NCBI GenBank assembly: GCA_910577435.1
Contig: CAJTLV010000002.1
Coordinates: 181,953 to 245,952 of the forward strand
Source: an uncultured Christensenella sp.
GTDB taxonomy: Bacteria; Bacillota; Clostridia; Christensenellales; Pumilibacteraceae
DNA: 64,000 bases
Reading direction: 5' to 3'
Shown here one piece after another: positions 17,801 to 27,000 of the stretch. Every line of letters begins with the position of its first letter. The first letter of the stretch is position 1. The notes under the pieces are model-generated. The model was not told the DNA's origin. It searched no databases and saw only the letters and a program-made list of their open reading frames with translations. The translations under genes and the position numbers were made by a program.

Positions 17801-19291
17801 TTCGCCGTCGTAATCGAACCATATGCACTTGCGCACCGAGTGCGCGCCGCCGCCCGTCATTCTGTCGAAGTCGTCGCCCAGCCGCGCCGCCGATTTTGCA
17901 AGCGCTCTGTACTGTTCGTCCGTAATATGCAATGCGTCCGACGCGTCGCAAAACCCGATCACGGGCAATTCCGCATTCTCCATACTCGCGGCTATCGCGT
18001 CGTAGTACGACCTGCCCGCAACGGGCGTTGCGAACATCCGCGTGTAGTGTTCCATAAACGCGCGGTTGGCGCGCGAAATATCTTTCTGAGCGTGCGACAT
18101 ATCGGCGAGCGCCGCAGACGACGCTTTGCCGTTGTAATTTTTACGCGCGGCGAGTATCGCCGAAAAGTCTTTGCGCAACACTTCGGGGCGCAACTTCGCC
18201 GCCTGCTTTTCGGTTTCGCTGTAAAGCAACATCACGAACTTGCGCAAGTTTTCGGGCAGTTTGGCGTACACTTCGGATAGCGCCGCGAGCTTTTCGGACG
18301 CAAGAAGAACGGTCTTGCCCTCCGACATAAGCGCCGCGATCATATTCGCTATGGTAAGCGTCTTACCCGTTCCCGGCGGGCCTTTGACGATCAGAGATTT
18401 ACCGCCGACCGCTTCTTTGATTATATCGCCCTGATTGCTGTCCTTCGGCAGAACGAACGCAGGCTCGACGTCCGCCGCGCAAGCGTCCGACGGATCGCCC
18501 TCGCCGAATATCGCGCGGACGAGCGGATGCGCTTTTATCTTATCGAGATTGTGGGATATGTCGTAGTACATACATATCTCGTCGTGAGAATACCGCGACA
18601 CGACTACAAAGTCCGCATCGAATTCGAACACTTTGCTCCCGTCGTCGAACGCGTATTTTCCGAGATAATCGGCTACACGCCCGAAGTATTCTTCTATGTC
18701 GAGCGAAACGATATCGATCGGTTCGTCGGTAGCAACGCCTTGCACGGGATGCGGAAAGTTCGCCGCCGCGTCGTCGCCGAACATCGCTTTTATCTTGGCG
18801 GTGAAACAGGGGTTGACGTGTATTTCCTCGTCGGGGAATCCGATGTGTATCGCGCTGTTCTTGCCGAAACGGGTGAGCGTCGCGGGAAACATAAGAACGG
18901 GCGATTTGCCGCGTCTGCGCTTAACGCCCATATCGAACTGCCATTCGGCGACGCCGATACCGACAAAGCAGGTATTGACGCCGCGAAGCGCCATATCCTT
19001 ATATGCCGCTTCGGTGAAGTTGGCGAGCGCGGACTGATCGCGCGTGCCGTTCATATCCGTCCATTCGACTACGTTCGAGTCGGAAGTAACCACAGTCTTT
19101 TCTGCGGCGCTGCCCGCAAGCAACGTATTGGCCGGCTTGCCTATACGCGATTTTATGAGTCGCGTAAAATACGCGGCGTTGCCGTCCGCGCCGTGCGACA
19201 GCTTGAACGCGCCGTCGCCGTTAATATCTATCAGTTTGTTCCGCCCGTCGTCGATGTGTAAAAGGTCGGATATGAACGCTTCGGGATTCAT
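14876..19291 (-). CDS. DUF4011-like SF1 helicase with nuclease-like C-terminus
   Basis: This 1471-residue protein has a DUF4011-like N-terminus (about 105-170: VGIGVAEWQ, PVLMFPATLTRF, EEIHVNPCFTAKI). The Upf1-type helicase is split by a long helical insert: Walker A GPPGTGKT at 304-311, later VVIVDEASQSEP, CVLVGDEWQMPP, HYRSNTEALI, ETVQGRETEHMI and NVAVTRAKSS. The last 80 residues resemble the Vsr/MTES_1575 nuclease fold (RAELGVLCES near 1408-1417, then ARGWHILRVY). In relatives the first block usually reads like IEcDG; here it is VLCES, so catalysis may be altered or lost. Helicase-nuclease proteins of this kind occur in antiphage systems such as Hhe. It sits between the zincin gene and the helical/Vps4-like pair with 22-nt gaps. 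The helicase call is firm. Confidence 0.9.
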   Translation of the reverse strand: MNPEAFISDLLHIDDGRNKLIDINGDGAFKLSHGADGNAAYFTRLIKSRIGKPANTLLAGSAAEKTVVTSDSNVVEWTDMNGTRDQSALANFTEAAYKDMALRGVNTCFVGIGVAEWQFDMGVKRRRGKSPVLMFPATLTRFGKNSAIHIGFPDEEIHVNPCFTAKIKAMFGDDAAANFPHPVQGVATDEPIDIVSLDIEEYFGRVADYLGKYAFDDGSKVFEFDADFVVVSRYSHDEICMYYDISHNLDKIKAHPLVRAIFGEGDPSDACAADVEPAFVLPKDSNQGDIIKEAVGGKSLIVKGPPGTGKTLTIANMIAALMSEGKTVLLASEKLAALSEVYAKLPENLRKFVMLLYSETEKQAAKLRPEVLRKDFSAILAARKNYNGKASSAALADMSHAQKDISRANRAFMEHYTRMFATPVAGRSYYDAIAASMENAELPVIGFCDASDALHITDEQYRALAKSAARLGDDFDRMTGGGAHSVRKCIWFDYDGEFDFDVESAYAAAGKIAKKIERVLSAGRSAGIGGDVALADVCRVHSCGLTRDGIESIAKADGVAIERLKAAIIKFDADGGDGAAVINVDDARDAAKALAGVATDGTVTDKQLKLIRDNYALVGGAACDGDRLIKLARAYTEKAERGADRLTAARAVFKDELTDDDGKKIAAGAKKLSVLLGDGKPNFIENIKAESAVKSLSKLSYLDAPTATEIARAAADYAAYLDCIAELEKLRQDFFRFARKKLSDEEIGALVEMGNIETDDINALIGSVNGEYDRIVECARLLCVDEYTVGELSLRAKAAIAASELDGALQALGLSGGRETAVGAVAARNILSCPSVKDGDGTLFVASLVELGGNTVNEICALLDDLVRFGETHFRNYYSESVDTVTSDELEYYVKECGDRTLVGAADDYFDGKKKGVLPLDRFFKPFEYGEREKGAHTFSQWFDRSLFALASAGAANAIGDDRNGMGDRVEKELGSRTSAERVAEHANATIIEGKCLERINPSDPDFKFLHEERNGAENLRRLFKNNGNAIFKLKKCFLLSPSTVSVLMRGDDFSRFDVVIVDEASQSEPTGLLPALMRSKQCVLVGDEWQMPPIRHFATVYEKTVTGADGEIEILDPTTSALGLALHNKAFDVRRFDCHYRSNTEALIAYSQARYYPDMHTFPAPVLIDDELGFTDISVDGYCEDGMNVREAEEAVKAVERHFDRYFDDKKGVLASSFGVVAFGIKQIDLIKRLVEKNAALNEKLNRAIQNFGDVAEKLAFFKTIETVQGRETEHMILSLTYGRRKGGEVEQSFGELNRSSLGQCIFNVAVTRAKSSITVLHSIEAEDITNENIKFIRDYLTFVRMYCGAHIKEQFTAREPENAFIRAVGEEIVACGVARERVVYGYGGTKGSVRIPIAVMSADGRRAELGVLCESVHRAGDDYYDCNEGRINSLIARGWHILRVYAHDFSDNGRATRERIAKAVEKYVK

Positions 19292-19313
19292 TGCTTCTCC
19301 TGTAAATTCCGAA

Positions 19314-21287
19314 TTATTGAAAATCTATTCTGTTCCACAGATCTTTGCCTTGTCTCTTGCACTCGTTTTCGAACGCGCGCGCGTCCGCCTCTACTATCTC
19401 GACGTTATATATCTGCGGCTTGTCGCTGTCGGCGTAATGCCCGTCGCCGAAATTGTAGTTCCACTCGTCGATACGTCCCTGCGTCACTCCGAGTTCGGTA
19501 AAATACCACTCTCTCGCGCCCGTCTCAATCGCCCTGTGCTGGAACGCGTGAAAACACTCGTGACACACCGCGCCGACCGCCCAGTCGAATCCCTTTACAC
19601 TGCTCTCGCGATAAACCATCAGTTTGCCGCCCTCGCAGCATTGCGCGCCCGCCGATTTCGGTCTGCCGTCCGCCGCCCATTCTTCGTCCGATACGACCTT
19701 GACGTTTATGCAATCGCCCGCGTCGAGCATTCTCATAATGACCCGCGTCGCCGTCGTGAACCGCTCGCTCTTTTCCGCCGAGTCGACAAGCTCCCACATT
19801 GATATGTCGTTGCCGCCGAGCAGACAGTACCGCGACAGCGCTCCGCACTTCGCGAAGAACGACCCGCGCGAAGAAAGTATGCGCTTTATATTATCGCCGC
19901 TTATCTCTTCTATATCGTCGTAATCGACTTCGCGGCGCTCGCCGACTACGCCGCTACTGCGCCTGCCTTCAACGAGTTCTTCCGCCTGCCATTCCGTACC
20001 GATCAGCTGCGACAACGAGGGCAGTTCGCGTATGTATGATGTAGCAGCCGAAAGGTTTTCGTCCGATATGCGCCGCGCGGTCTCCCAAAAATCCTCGCCC
20101 GCGACATACGCGGCGCACGCGCGGTTCAGTCCGACATAACCCGCGAACGGCATTGTCTCGCGTATCCTGTCTCTGTCCGCCGTACCGTCCGCCATACCCT
20201 TGCTTTCGAAAAGCTCGGCTACATCGCGCAAATACGGCATCGTAAGATACCGACAGCCTATGTCGAGAACGGACAGCTCGCCGTCGTCCTTTGTCATTTC
20301 CATAGCAAGCTCGTAAGCCGTGCCGTCGATCCCGTCGTCGAGAATGTAAATGCGCGCGCCCCTATGCCCCGACTTCATCGCCGCCGCGAGTACGTCGCCC
20401 TTGTTCGGACAACCGTCGAACCCGACAACGATACAGTCGCGTCCCTCGCTCGCGAGAATATCGAACACGCGCGAGAGATCGCCGCCCGCGCCGCCGAGCG
20501 CTCGTCCCGAAACTTTTCCGAGCCGCGTTTTTCTGTCGCGCGCCTCGCTGAGCGCGTACAGCTCCGCTTCGCTCTCGAACGGAGTGCGAAGCACGATAGC
20601 GCCTGCCGATAACCGCTCGTTGAACACGGGAAAATAGGTCAGATAGCCGACATATTCGGGTTTTACTTCGATAATATTGTCTTTGAAAAATCTGTCGAGT
20701 GCGGCGCGCTCGATCTCCGCCGAATACCGCAAAGTCTTTTCGCGTTCCGCAGTGAGATCTGACAGGGCGCGCGCTTTAAGGTCGAACAGCTTTACGCCCG
20801 AACCGAACGGGTTTCCGACTTCGCGCTTTTGCAACGATTTGATCGCGCCGTCGAAAAATTCGGCGGCGCCGAGCGCGTCGTCTCTGCCGCCGACGAACTC
20901 GCCGTCGTCGTTGTACATCGCCATATGCCGAGCATACGCCTCGTTCATTATCGGTTTGAGCGCCGAAATAAACTCGGCAAGCGCCGACAGGGTTTTTGTC
21001 GTATGTGCGTAACCGCCCGCCGTCGATTTTTCTATCGCCTCCGCCAGAAACTCGATCAACTCGTCGCAATCCTTAGGATCGTACCCGTTCTCGAAATACC
21101 CGACGACGAGAAACTTCGCTTTTAGCCGAAAAGACAGCGCGAGCGCGTTGTCTTTGTTCTTCTCGGATATATCGCGGTCGGACAAAACGCGCGCAAGCGC
21201 GGCGCACGCCGAGTCGAGCGTCGTCTCGTCCGTAGCGAGATAATAGTCGCGGTTTATTTTCTCTATCTTGTCGGCGATTGTTACCAT
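19314..21287 (-). CDS. Predicted zincin metallopeptidase with large N-terminal region
   Basis: Most of this 657-residue protein is unfamiliar. Residues 1-220 look mainly helical. A middle region (about 225-345) alternates strands and helices and contains VVGFDGCPNKGD and IYILDDGIDG, as in a Rossmann-like fold. The C-terminus has HECFHAFQH (His576, Glu577, His580) and, 53 residues later, YNVEIVEADARAFE. Glu633 there is a good third zinc ligand, as in short zincins of the HExxH...ExxA type. A peptidase in this cluster could act as an effector or process a partner. The gene starts 66 nt after its upstream neighbour with a good ribosome site. Confidence 0.8.
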   Translation of the reverse strand: MVTIADKIEKINRDYYLATDETTLDSACAALARVLSDRDISEKNKDNALALSFRLKAKFLVVGYFENGYDPKDCDELIEFLAEAIEKSTAGGYAHTTKTLSALAEFISALKPIMNEAYARHMAMYNDDGEFVGGRDDALGAAEFFDGAIKSLQKREVGNPFGSGVKLFDLKARALSDLTAEREKTLRYSAEIERAALDRFFKDNIIEVKPEYVGYLTYFPVFNERLSAGAIVLRTPFESEAELYALSEARDRKTRLGKVSGRALGGAGGDLSRVFDILASEGRDCIVVGFDGCPNKGDVLAAAMKSGHRGARIYILDDGIDGTAYELAMEMTKDDGELSVLDIGCRYLTMPYLRDVAELFESKGMADGTADRDRIRETMPFAGYVGLNRACAAYVAGEDFWETARRISDENLSAATSYIRELPSLSQLIGTEWQAEELVEGRRSSGVVGERREVDYDDIEEISGDNIKRILSSRGSFFAKCGALSRYCLLGGNDISMWELVDSAEKSERFTTATRVIMRMLDAGDCINVKVVSDEEWAADGRPKSAGAQCCEGGKLMVYRESSVKGFDWAVGAVCHECFHAFQHRAIETGAREWYFTELGVTQGRIDEWNYNFGDGHYADSDKPQIYNVEIVEADARAFENECKRQGKDLWNRIDFQ

Positions 21288-21353
21288 TTCTCTCCCTTGA
21301 AAATGCGATCGCGCCGCTAAACCAGCGGTGTGCGGCGGCTAAACGCTTTCAAA

Positions 21354-22853
21354 TCATTTATCGTCGTCGGTCAAGCGGAAATCGGTGCGTTCCTGCGCCT
21401 TTTCGGTCTGCTTTTCCTCTTCGGGCTGTTCGCCGTCCGAGAAGAACGCACTGCGGCGCTTTTTGCGCGCTTCCTCGCGTTTGAGTTCTTCTTCCGTCTT
21501 GGCGACTGCGGTGCGGCGCGCCTCTTCGGTTTTGAGATGGTCGCGAGTGAACTGCCGAACCTCGTTGCGGCTCTCTTTCATACGCGCGCGCTGTTCCGCC
21601 TTGCGCTTTCTCGAATACTCGATTTTGAGCGATATGGTGTTGAGTTTAGCCATATCCGCGTCCGTACCCTCGCTGTTCATTATGCGGTTGATCTCTTCGA
21701 ACGGCATATCGTACCCAAGCTCGTAGAACATCGCGGGGTTGTCCTCGCAATCGCGCACCGCGTCGCACTGCATTTCTATATGATCGAGTATAGCCGCGTC
21801 GTCCGCAGCGCTCTTGCGCTTGTCCACAAGCACCTGTTCAAGCTCGTCGATCTGGTCTTGAAGTTCGTCGATACGCGGTTCGATCTCGTCCTCGTATTCG
21901 GTAAATCCCTCGTCCTCGTCAAGCTCGCCGTTCCTTACCAACTTTTTGATCTCTGCCGTACGTGCGTTGAGCACCGCCATCTCGGCGCGTTTTTCGGCGA
22001 TCCTGTCTTTCTGCTTGGTTATGTCGTACTTGCGCTCGTTGCGTCGGCGCGCGTTTTCGAGCGTCTTATAGAAAGTGTCGAGATTTTCCTTTATCTCGGC
22101 GCTCTTGACTATTTTCACGATATCGCCGCCTATCGGCGCGGGAATGTCCGTCGCGGGCGCGGTATGGTCGCGGAACGCGCCTTGCTTTACGCTTGCATAT
22201 TCCTCGTTCCATTTCTGCGCGGTGTCCAACGCTTCTTCCAGCCTGTGAACATCCGCGCTCGTGCACATTTCGCGCGACGCCCTGCTTTGCCACTTTTCAA
22301 CATTATCGATAATTTCTTTCGCATAACCGAGCGCCGTCTTGGACGACCCGTCGTAAATGCCCTCTATCTTGGCTTTGAGTTTTGCGAATACCTCGCGGCT
22401 CTCGCCGAGCATTTCGTTCTGATCGGGATTGACCGTACCCAGAACGTCGCAAGCGCGCATAGACATATCTATATATTCGAGTACGCGAGACTTGATAACG
22501 GTATCCTTACAATCGTCCGTTATTTGCGCCCTGCGCTCCACGTCCTGCTTGGCTTTGGTGCATTTCTCATAAGTCTTGTCCGCGACCTTGTCCGCCTTTC
22601 TGCCCGAAAGCTGAACGCAGATATCGGACAGCTCGTCGATCGCATCCTTTATAGCGCCCGTGAAGCCGATGTTGATACCGACGCGGCAGTAATCGGCAAT
22701 GCGCTCCAAACAATCCTCCGCAAGCTGTTGACATTCGTCGTTGGGATAACCGGACTCGCCCATAAGGCACAGCCCGCGATTGTACTTGATCCCGTTTTTG
22801 TCGAGAATACTTTTTACTGTATTCTTTGTATCGGCAAAAATTTCGATTTCCAT
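21354..22853 (-). CDS. Coiled-coil protein of unknown function
   Basis: I do not recognise this 499-residue protein. Residues 1-230 are helical with scattered Cys. Residues about 245-345 are strongly coiled-coil (runs of Arg, Glu, Lys and Asp in heptads such as RIDELQDQIDELEQVL). The tail from about 410 is extremely charged and ends in DFRLTDDDK. The long open frame on the opposite strand here is only a shadow of this composition. The protein may be a scaffold or filament within the cluster, and a second candidate client for the AAA ATPase. It follows a 90-nt gap, the widest in the cluster, with a good AAAGGAGC site. Confidence 0.75.
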   Translation of the reverse strand: MEIEIFADTKNTVKSILDKNGIKYNRGLCLMGESGYPNDECQQLAEDCLERIADYCRVGINIGFTGAIKDAIDELSDICVQLSGRKADKVADKTYEKCTKAKQDVERRAQITDDCKDTVIKSRVLEYIDMSMRACDVLGTVNPDQNEMLGESREVFAKLKAKIEGIYDGSSKTALGYAKEIIDNVEKWQSRASREMCTSADVHRLEEALDTAQKWNEEYASVKQGAFRDHTAPATDIPAPIGGDIVKIVKSAEIKENLDTFYKTLENARRRNERKYDITKQKDRIAEKRAEMAVLNARTAEIKKLVRNGELDEDEGFTEYEDEIEPRIDELQDQIDELEQVLVDKRKSAADDAAILDHIEMQCDAVRDCEDNPAMFYELGYDMPFEEINRIMNSEGTDADMAKLNTISLKIEYSRKRKAEQRARMKESRNEVRQFTRDHLKTEEARRTAVAKTEEELKREEARKKRRSAFFSDGEQPEEEKQTEKAQERTDFRLTDDDK

Positions 22854-22943
22854 AATATGCTCCTTTCGATTCGGAACCTTGCATTCCGAATTTCTATTTT
22901 TTATTCGGCGCCGACGCGTTCACTCGAAAACGCATTGCGCATA

Positions 22944-24023
22944 CTAATTGATCAGATCCACGTCCTTGATAACGTCGGCGACAAGTTCTTCCGCCGCGCC
23001 CGCCGCCGATCGCCCGCTGCGGTGCGCCACAATGTCATCGTCGAAAAATGTGAAGTCCGAACTTCCGCCCTTTGCGATGAGCCGCTTGATTATGCGGAAC
23101 TTGCCGTCGCCCGTCAAGTCGTTTTCGACCGCGTCGAGCGCGCCCGTTTTCAAATACTTGTGCTTACCGCAACGATTGAAAAAGAACAGATATCCGTCGT
23201 CTGTCAATCCTTTGGCGTATCCGCTCACTTGCGAAGCGTTGGTGAGGGCGTAAAACGTGTAATCGGCCCCCTGCTTCGCTACGTGCCACAGATACAGCCC
23301 GCCGTCCGCCGCGCGCGTTATCGCGGGAACGCCCGCCTCGAACTCTTCTGCCGAAATCGACGTAACTCCGAACAGCGGCGCTCGCACCGTATCGAAACAC
23401 GATTGAAGTTTGACGTCGAGTCCGGACTCGGCGAACGCGCTCGCTTCCGCGTTTACATCTCCGAACCTGAGCGACGGGAATTTTCCCGACAGCTTAGACT
23501 TTACGGCGGCAACGCCCGATTGCGTGCGCTGAGGATCGCCCTTATAGCTTCCGATATTGCGCGCTATGATATTCCATTCGCGCTTTGCGGCTATCTCTTT
23601 TATCTTGAGAAAATTCTCTTCGTCGTAATCCGTTATTCCCGACGCTACGACGAGCGGTTTGTCGTACATACACACCGCACTATAATAACCGTATGCTATT
23701 TTGTTCCGCTCCGACCGCGCAAGCGCACCGTCGGCATAACCGTTTTCATAGTAATAGCCGAGCCGCACCGTCGCGGCGGGATGACCGTTATGCGCCGCAG
23801 ACGTGCAATGCTCGACGGCACGCTTTATGTACGTGCGGTCTTTCGGGTTTTCCAAGTACCTGTAAAAGCACGCTTCCGAAATGCGGTAATACTCTTCGTT
23901 CTCGAATGTCACTTTGAGTTCACCGCCCTCGCGCATAGGCTTGCCGCAAAACGGGCAGGCGATCTTTCCGTTGTACAGCATAAGCGGAGTTTCGAAATTC
24001 TTCAAGCAGTTTTCACACTTCAT
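22944..24023 (-). CDS. Zinc-ribbon protein with Sel1-like repeats
   Basis: The 359-residue protein opens with a rubredoxin-like zinc ribbon (CENCLKNF at 3-10, CPFCGKPM about 15 residues later). Residues about 40-125 hold helical repeats (HNGHPAATVRLGYYYENGY and following), which look like two Sel1-type repeats. The rest, about 230 residues, has a mixed alpha/beta look and no family I know. Its start overlaps the stop of the upstream membrane protein gene by 4 nt (ATGA), so the two are translationally coupled. Sel1 repeats usually mediate protein contacts, so an adaptor role is possible. Confidence 0.75.
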   Translation of the reverse strand: MKCENCLKNFETPLMLYNGKIACPFCGKPMREGGELKVTFENEEYYRISEACFYRYLENPKDRTYIKRAVEHCTSAAHNGHPAATVRLGYYYENGYADGALARSERNKIAYGYYSAVCMYDKPLVVASGITDYDEENFLKIKEIAAKREWNIIARNIGSYKGDPQRTQSGVAAVKSKLSGKFPSLRFGDVNAEASAFAESGLDVKLQSCFDTVRAPLFGVTSISAEEFEAGVPAITRAADGGLYLWHVAKQGADYTFYALTNASQVSGYAKGLTDDGYLFFFNRCGKHKYLKTGALDAVENDLTGDGKFRIIKRLIAKGGSSDFTFFDDDIVAHRSGRSAAGAAEELVADVIKDVDLIN

Positions 24024-27000
24024 AACCTATGTCCTCCGTCCGCTTCGTCCGCCGCAACGATAATATACTCGAACTTGCCGTTAACGATATTGTAATTTTG
24101 ATCGACCGCGACTATGAATACGGTGTAACTGCCCGCAACCGTCGGATACGCGCTGAGCAAATTTCCGTCCTCGTCGTAATACGCATAGCTGAACGACAGT
24201 CCATCTATATCGCACTCCGCCCTTATCGCGGTATTCTCGCCTTCGACGTATTCCGTCTTGCCTATCCACGAAAACGTCGCGTTCGCCTTTTCGATCGTAA
24301 AGGTCGTCGTCTCGCCGCTCTCTATCGTGTAGTTCTGGCTGTACTGATTGTTGTTTCGGTTGAGCACGGCGCGCGCGATGTAGTTTTCGCCGGCGTGCGT
24401 CTGCTCGCCCGTGACGATGATCATCGGCATCTTGTCGCTTATCGCACCGATTATATTGCTTACCGTCGGCGCGTGACTGCTGCCGTCGTAGGTGAATGTT
24501 CTGTCGTCGTTCCACTCGATAGTAATAGGTCGGGGCGTAATCGTATAAGTGCCCGGCTGCACCGTTACATTGTAGTTAGTCGACGCGGCAATACCCATTA
24601 CGGTATACGTGCCGACATTGGAATCGTTGGGTATTACATAGTAAATACCCAATCCCGCCGTCGCAACCGTCTCGCCGTTCACCAAGCCCGACACGGCGCT
24701 GACCCCGTTGCTCATAGGAACATTGCCGTCGTAAACGTGCGTCAGATCGTTTATCTTAACGGTAAGATTTGCTTTGGTTATAGTAAGCTCGCCGTCGACG
24801 AATTCGAGTTCGTAGTTCTTGCCCTTGCCGCTCGTAAGCGTCGCCGAAACCTTTATCGGATAGGGAGTATCGCTCGCGTTCACCCCGTCGCACGTGTATA
24901 AAATTGACGTCAACACGTCGCGCAGATCGTCGCCGCTTGCAAAGCCGCGCCCGCCTATCGAACCCTGAAAACCCGAATGAGGCTTGCCGTCATATACCTT
25001 TTCCGCGTCGAAAGCCTCGATAATGAGTTTGCGCTTACCTATCGAAAGAACCGCCGAAGTTACTGTGGTCACATTGTAATCGCCGCCCGAAACGACCGCG
25101 TCTATCATGTACGTACCCGCGTCGCGCCGCTCGCCGCTATGCGCTTCGACGTTATCAACGAAATACATCACCGCCAGCGCAGACGATACGGTGTCGCCGT
25201 CCGCAAGTCCGACGGCGGTGCAGGAATACGTATAAGCGTCGCCGTAAATCGCGCTTATCGGCTTGACTTTGACAGATATATTGCGGCGCGCGATAGCGAA
25301 CGGGACCGTCGGTTGCGTATCCGCCACCGCATAGTTGCAGTTTGCGGGAAGCGCGACAGTCAACACGTAATTGCCGGCGTGAATACAGCTGCCGCTTTTT
25401 ACGAGGTTGTCGGTTATCAATTTCTTTACTATATCCGCCTCGCCGTCGGCATAATTGTGTACTGTCGCAATCGCGGGCATCTGCACCGTGCCGTTATAGG
25501 TGAAACCGTCCGACGGAATCAAAAACGTCGCGCTTATTTCACGCTTTTTGACGGTGAACTGTTTGGACGCGCCGGACGCGATCGTATAGTTGGAGTTGAG
25601 CACGCTTACGGTCGCGGTATAAGTTCCCGCGTCTTTGCCGCCGCCCATTATATACGACTGCACGTCATCGCCCGAAATAGGACCGTATCCCGTCATATAA
25701 GTAAATTCGGGCGTATGCGTACTGCCGTCGTATGTGAATTCTATCGTCTCCTGCCAACTCAGTTTGAGTTCGCGCGGCAGAACGGTATAAGTGTGACTGC
25801 CCGTGTTTTCCGCAATGACGTACTTGTACGCGCAGTCGCCGGTGAGCGCCACGCTCGCATTGTACGAGCCGGCATTGGTGACGGCGGTGAAAGAATGGTT
25901 GAACGTTATTTCGTCGTCCGCCACTCTGTCGTCGCCGTTATAAGCACAGCGTACTTCTTTATACTCGCCCGTATAATAGGGATTTTCGAATTCCAACCAA
26001 ACGAAGCGCAACGGGCGTTTATTGACACGCACCGATTCGGTGACGGTTGCCGTCGAAGTGAGCGAAGTGAAATCGGCGCTCTTGGTAACGGTAAGTGAAT
26101 AATTGCCTGCACAATCCATTTTCACGACGTCTATGTAAAGACTGCCGTCCGCCGCAATCTGCGCATCCGCAGCAGTCGGCTTAGTCCAATCGTAGCTTAT
26201 ATCGAAACCCGCCGTCGAACTTTCGTCCAGCACGGGCGTTATAGCGAGATCGTCGCCGTAGACCGCCGCACCGTCCGCCGTATACGCCGCATCGAGCCTC
26301 GTTATGACAGGAGCGTCTAGCGTCCATTCGGGATAGATGGTAAGATTGCGGGACGAATTAATCAATTCTTCGGCAAGGTTTTCTATCGGCGTATTTACGC
26401 TACCTGCCGCCCGCATCCACCTGAACCCGAAGCCCTCGCGCGTCGGTACGGAAAGAGCGATACGGTTTGCCGTCCTTATCGTTGTATATCTGTAATCGAG
26501 GATTGTGCCGTCGATGACCGTCTTTTTGAAGGCATCGGGCATCTCGTACTTTGTGTCGTTGTCCTCTCCGATCGTTACGGCGTACACTGTCAGAAATTCC
26601 GGCAACGCGCGGGTCACGGACGAAACGATCTGCTTGTTGCCGAGCGAAATTCCAAAATTCGATATGTCGAGAATGCCGCGCTCGTTGGTGTAGCACCAAT
26701 GCATATCCTCGTCGCTCGTATAGTCCGAATGAAGAACATACGCAATCGAATCGTCTATATTCGCCAAGTCGGACACTTTGAAAACATCGCCTTTATTCCC
26801 TATCCACACGGGGAGCGCCTTTCCGTCCGCCTCGTACAACGAATCGAGGTCGTAGTCATAGGAAATGAACACCTCGTTTTTAGCAAGTCCCGTCGGTTCT
26901 ATCGCCGAACAAAACCTGACAAGACCCTCGCTGTTGCTTTGATGGGCGAGCGAAAAATACTCGTTTCTCACAGCGTTGACATTTTCCTTATGAACGCGCA

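Noticed and set aside
22854..22943. Possible terminator splitting the large cluster
   Set aside because: An ATTCGGAA/TTCCGAAT hairpin is present, but no T run follows and it sits just before a ribosome site.
21330..24095. Open frame of 921 codons on the plus strand
   Set aside because: It is antisense to two minus-strand genes with ribosome sites and sensible protein features. Its product is a Phe/Leu/Arg-rich shadow with no domain.
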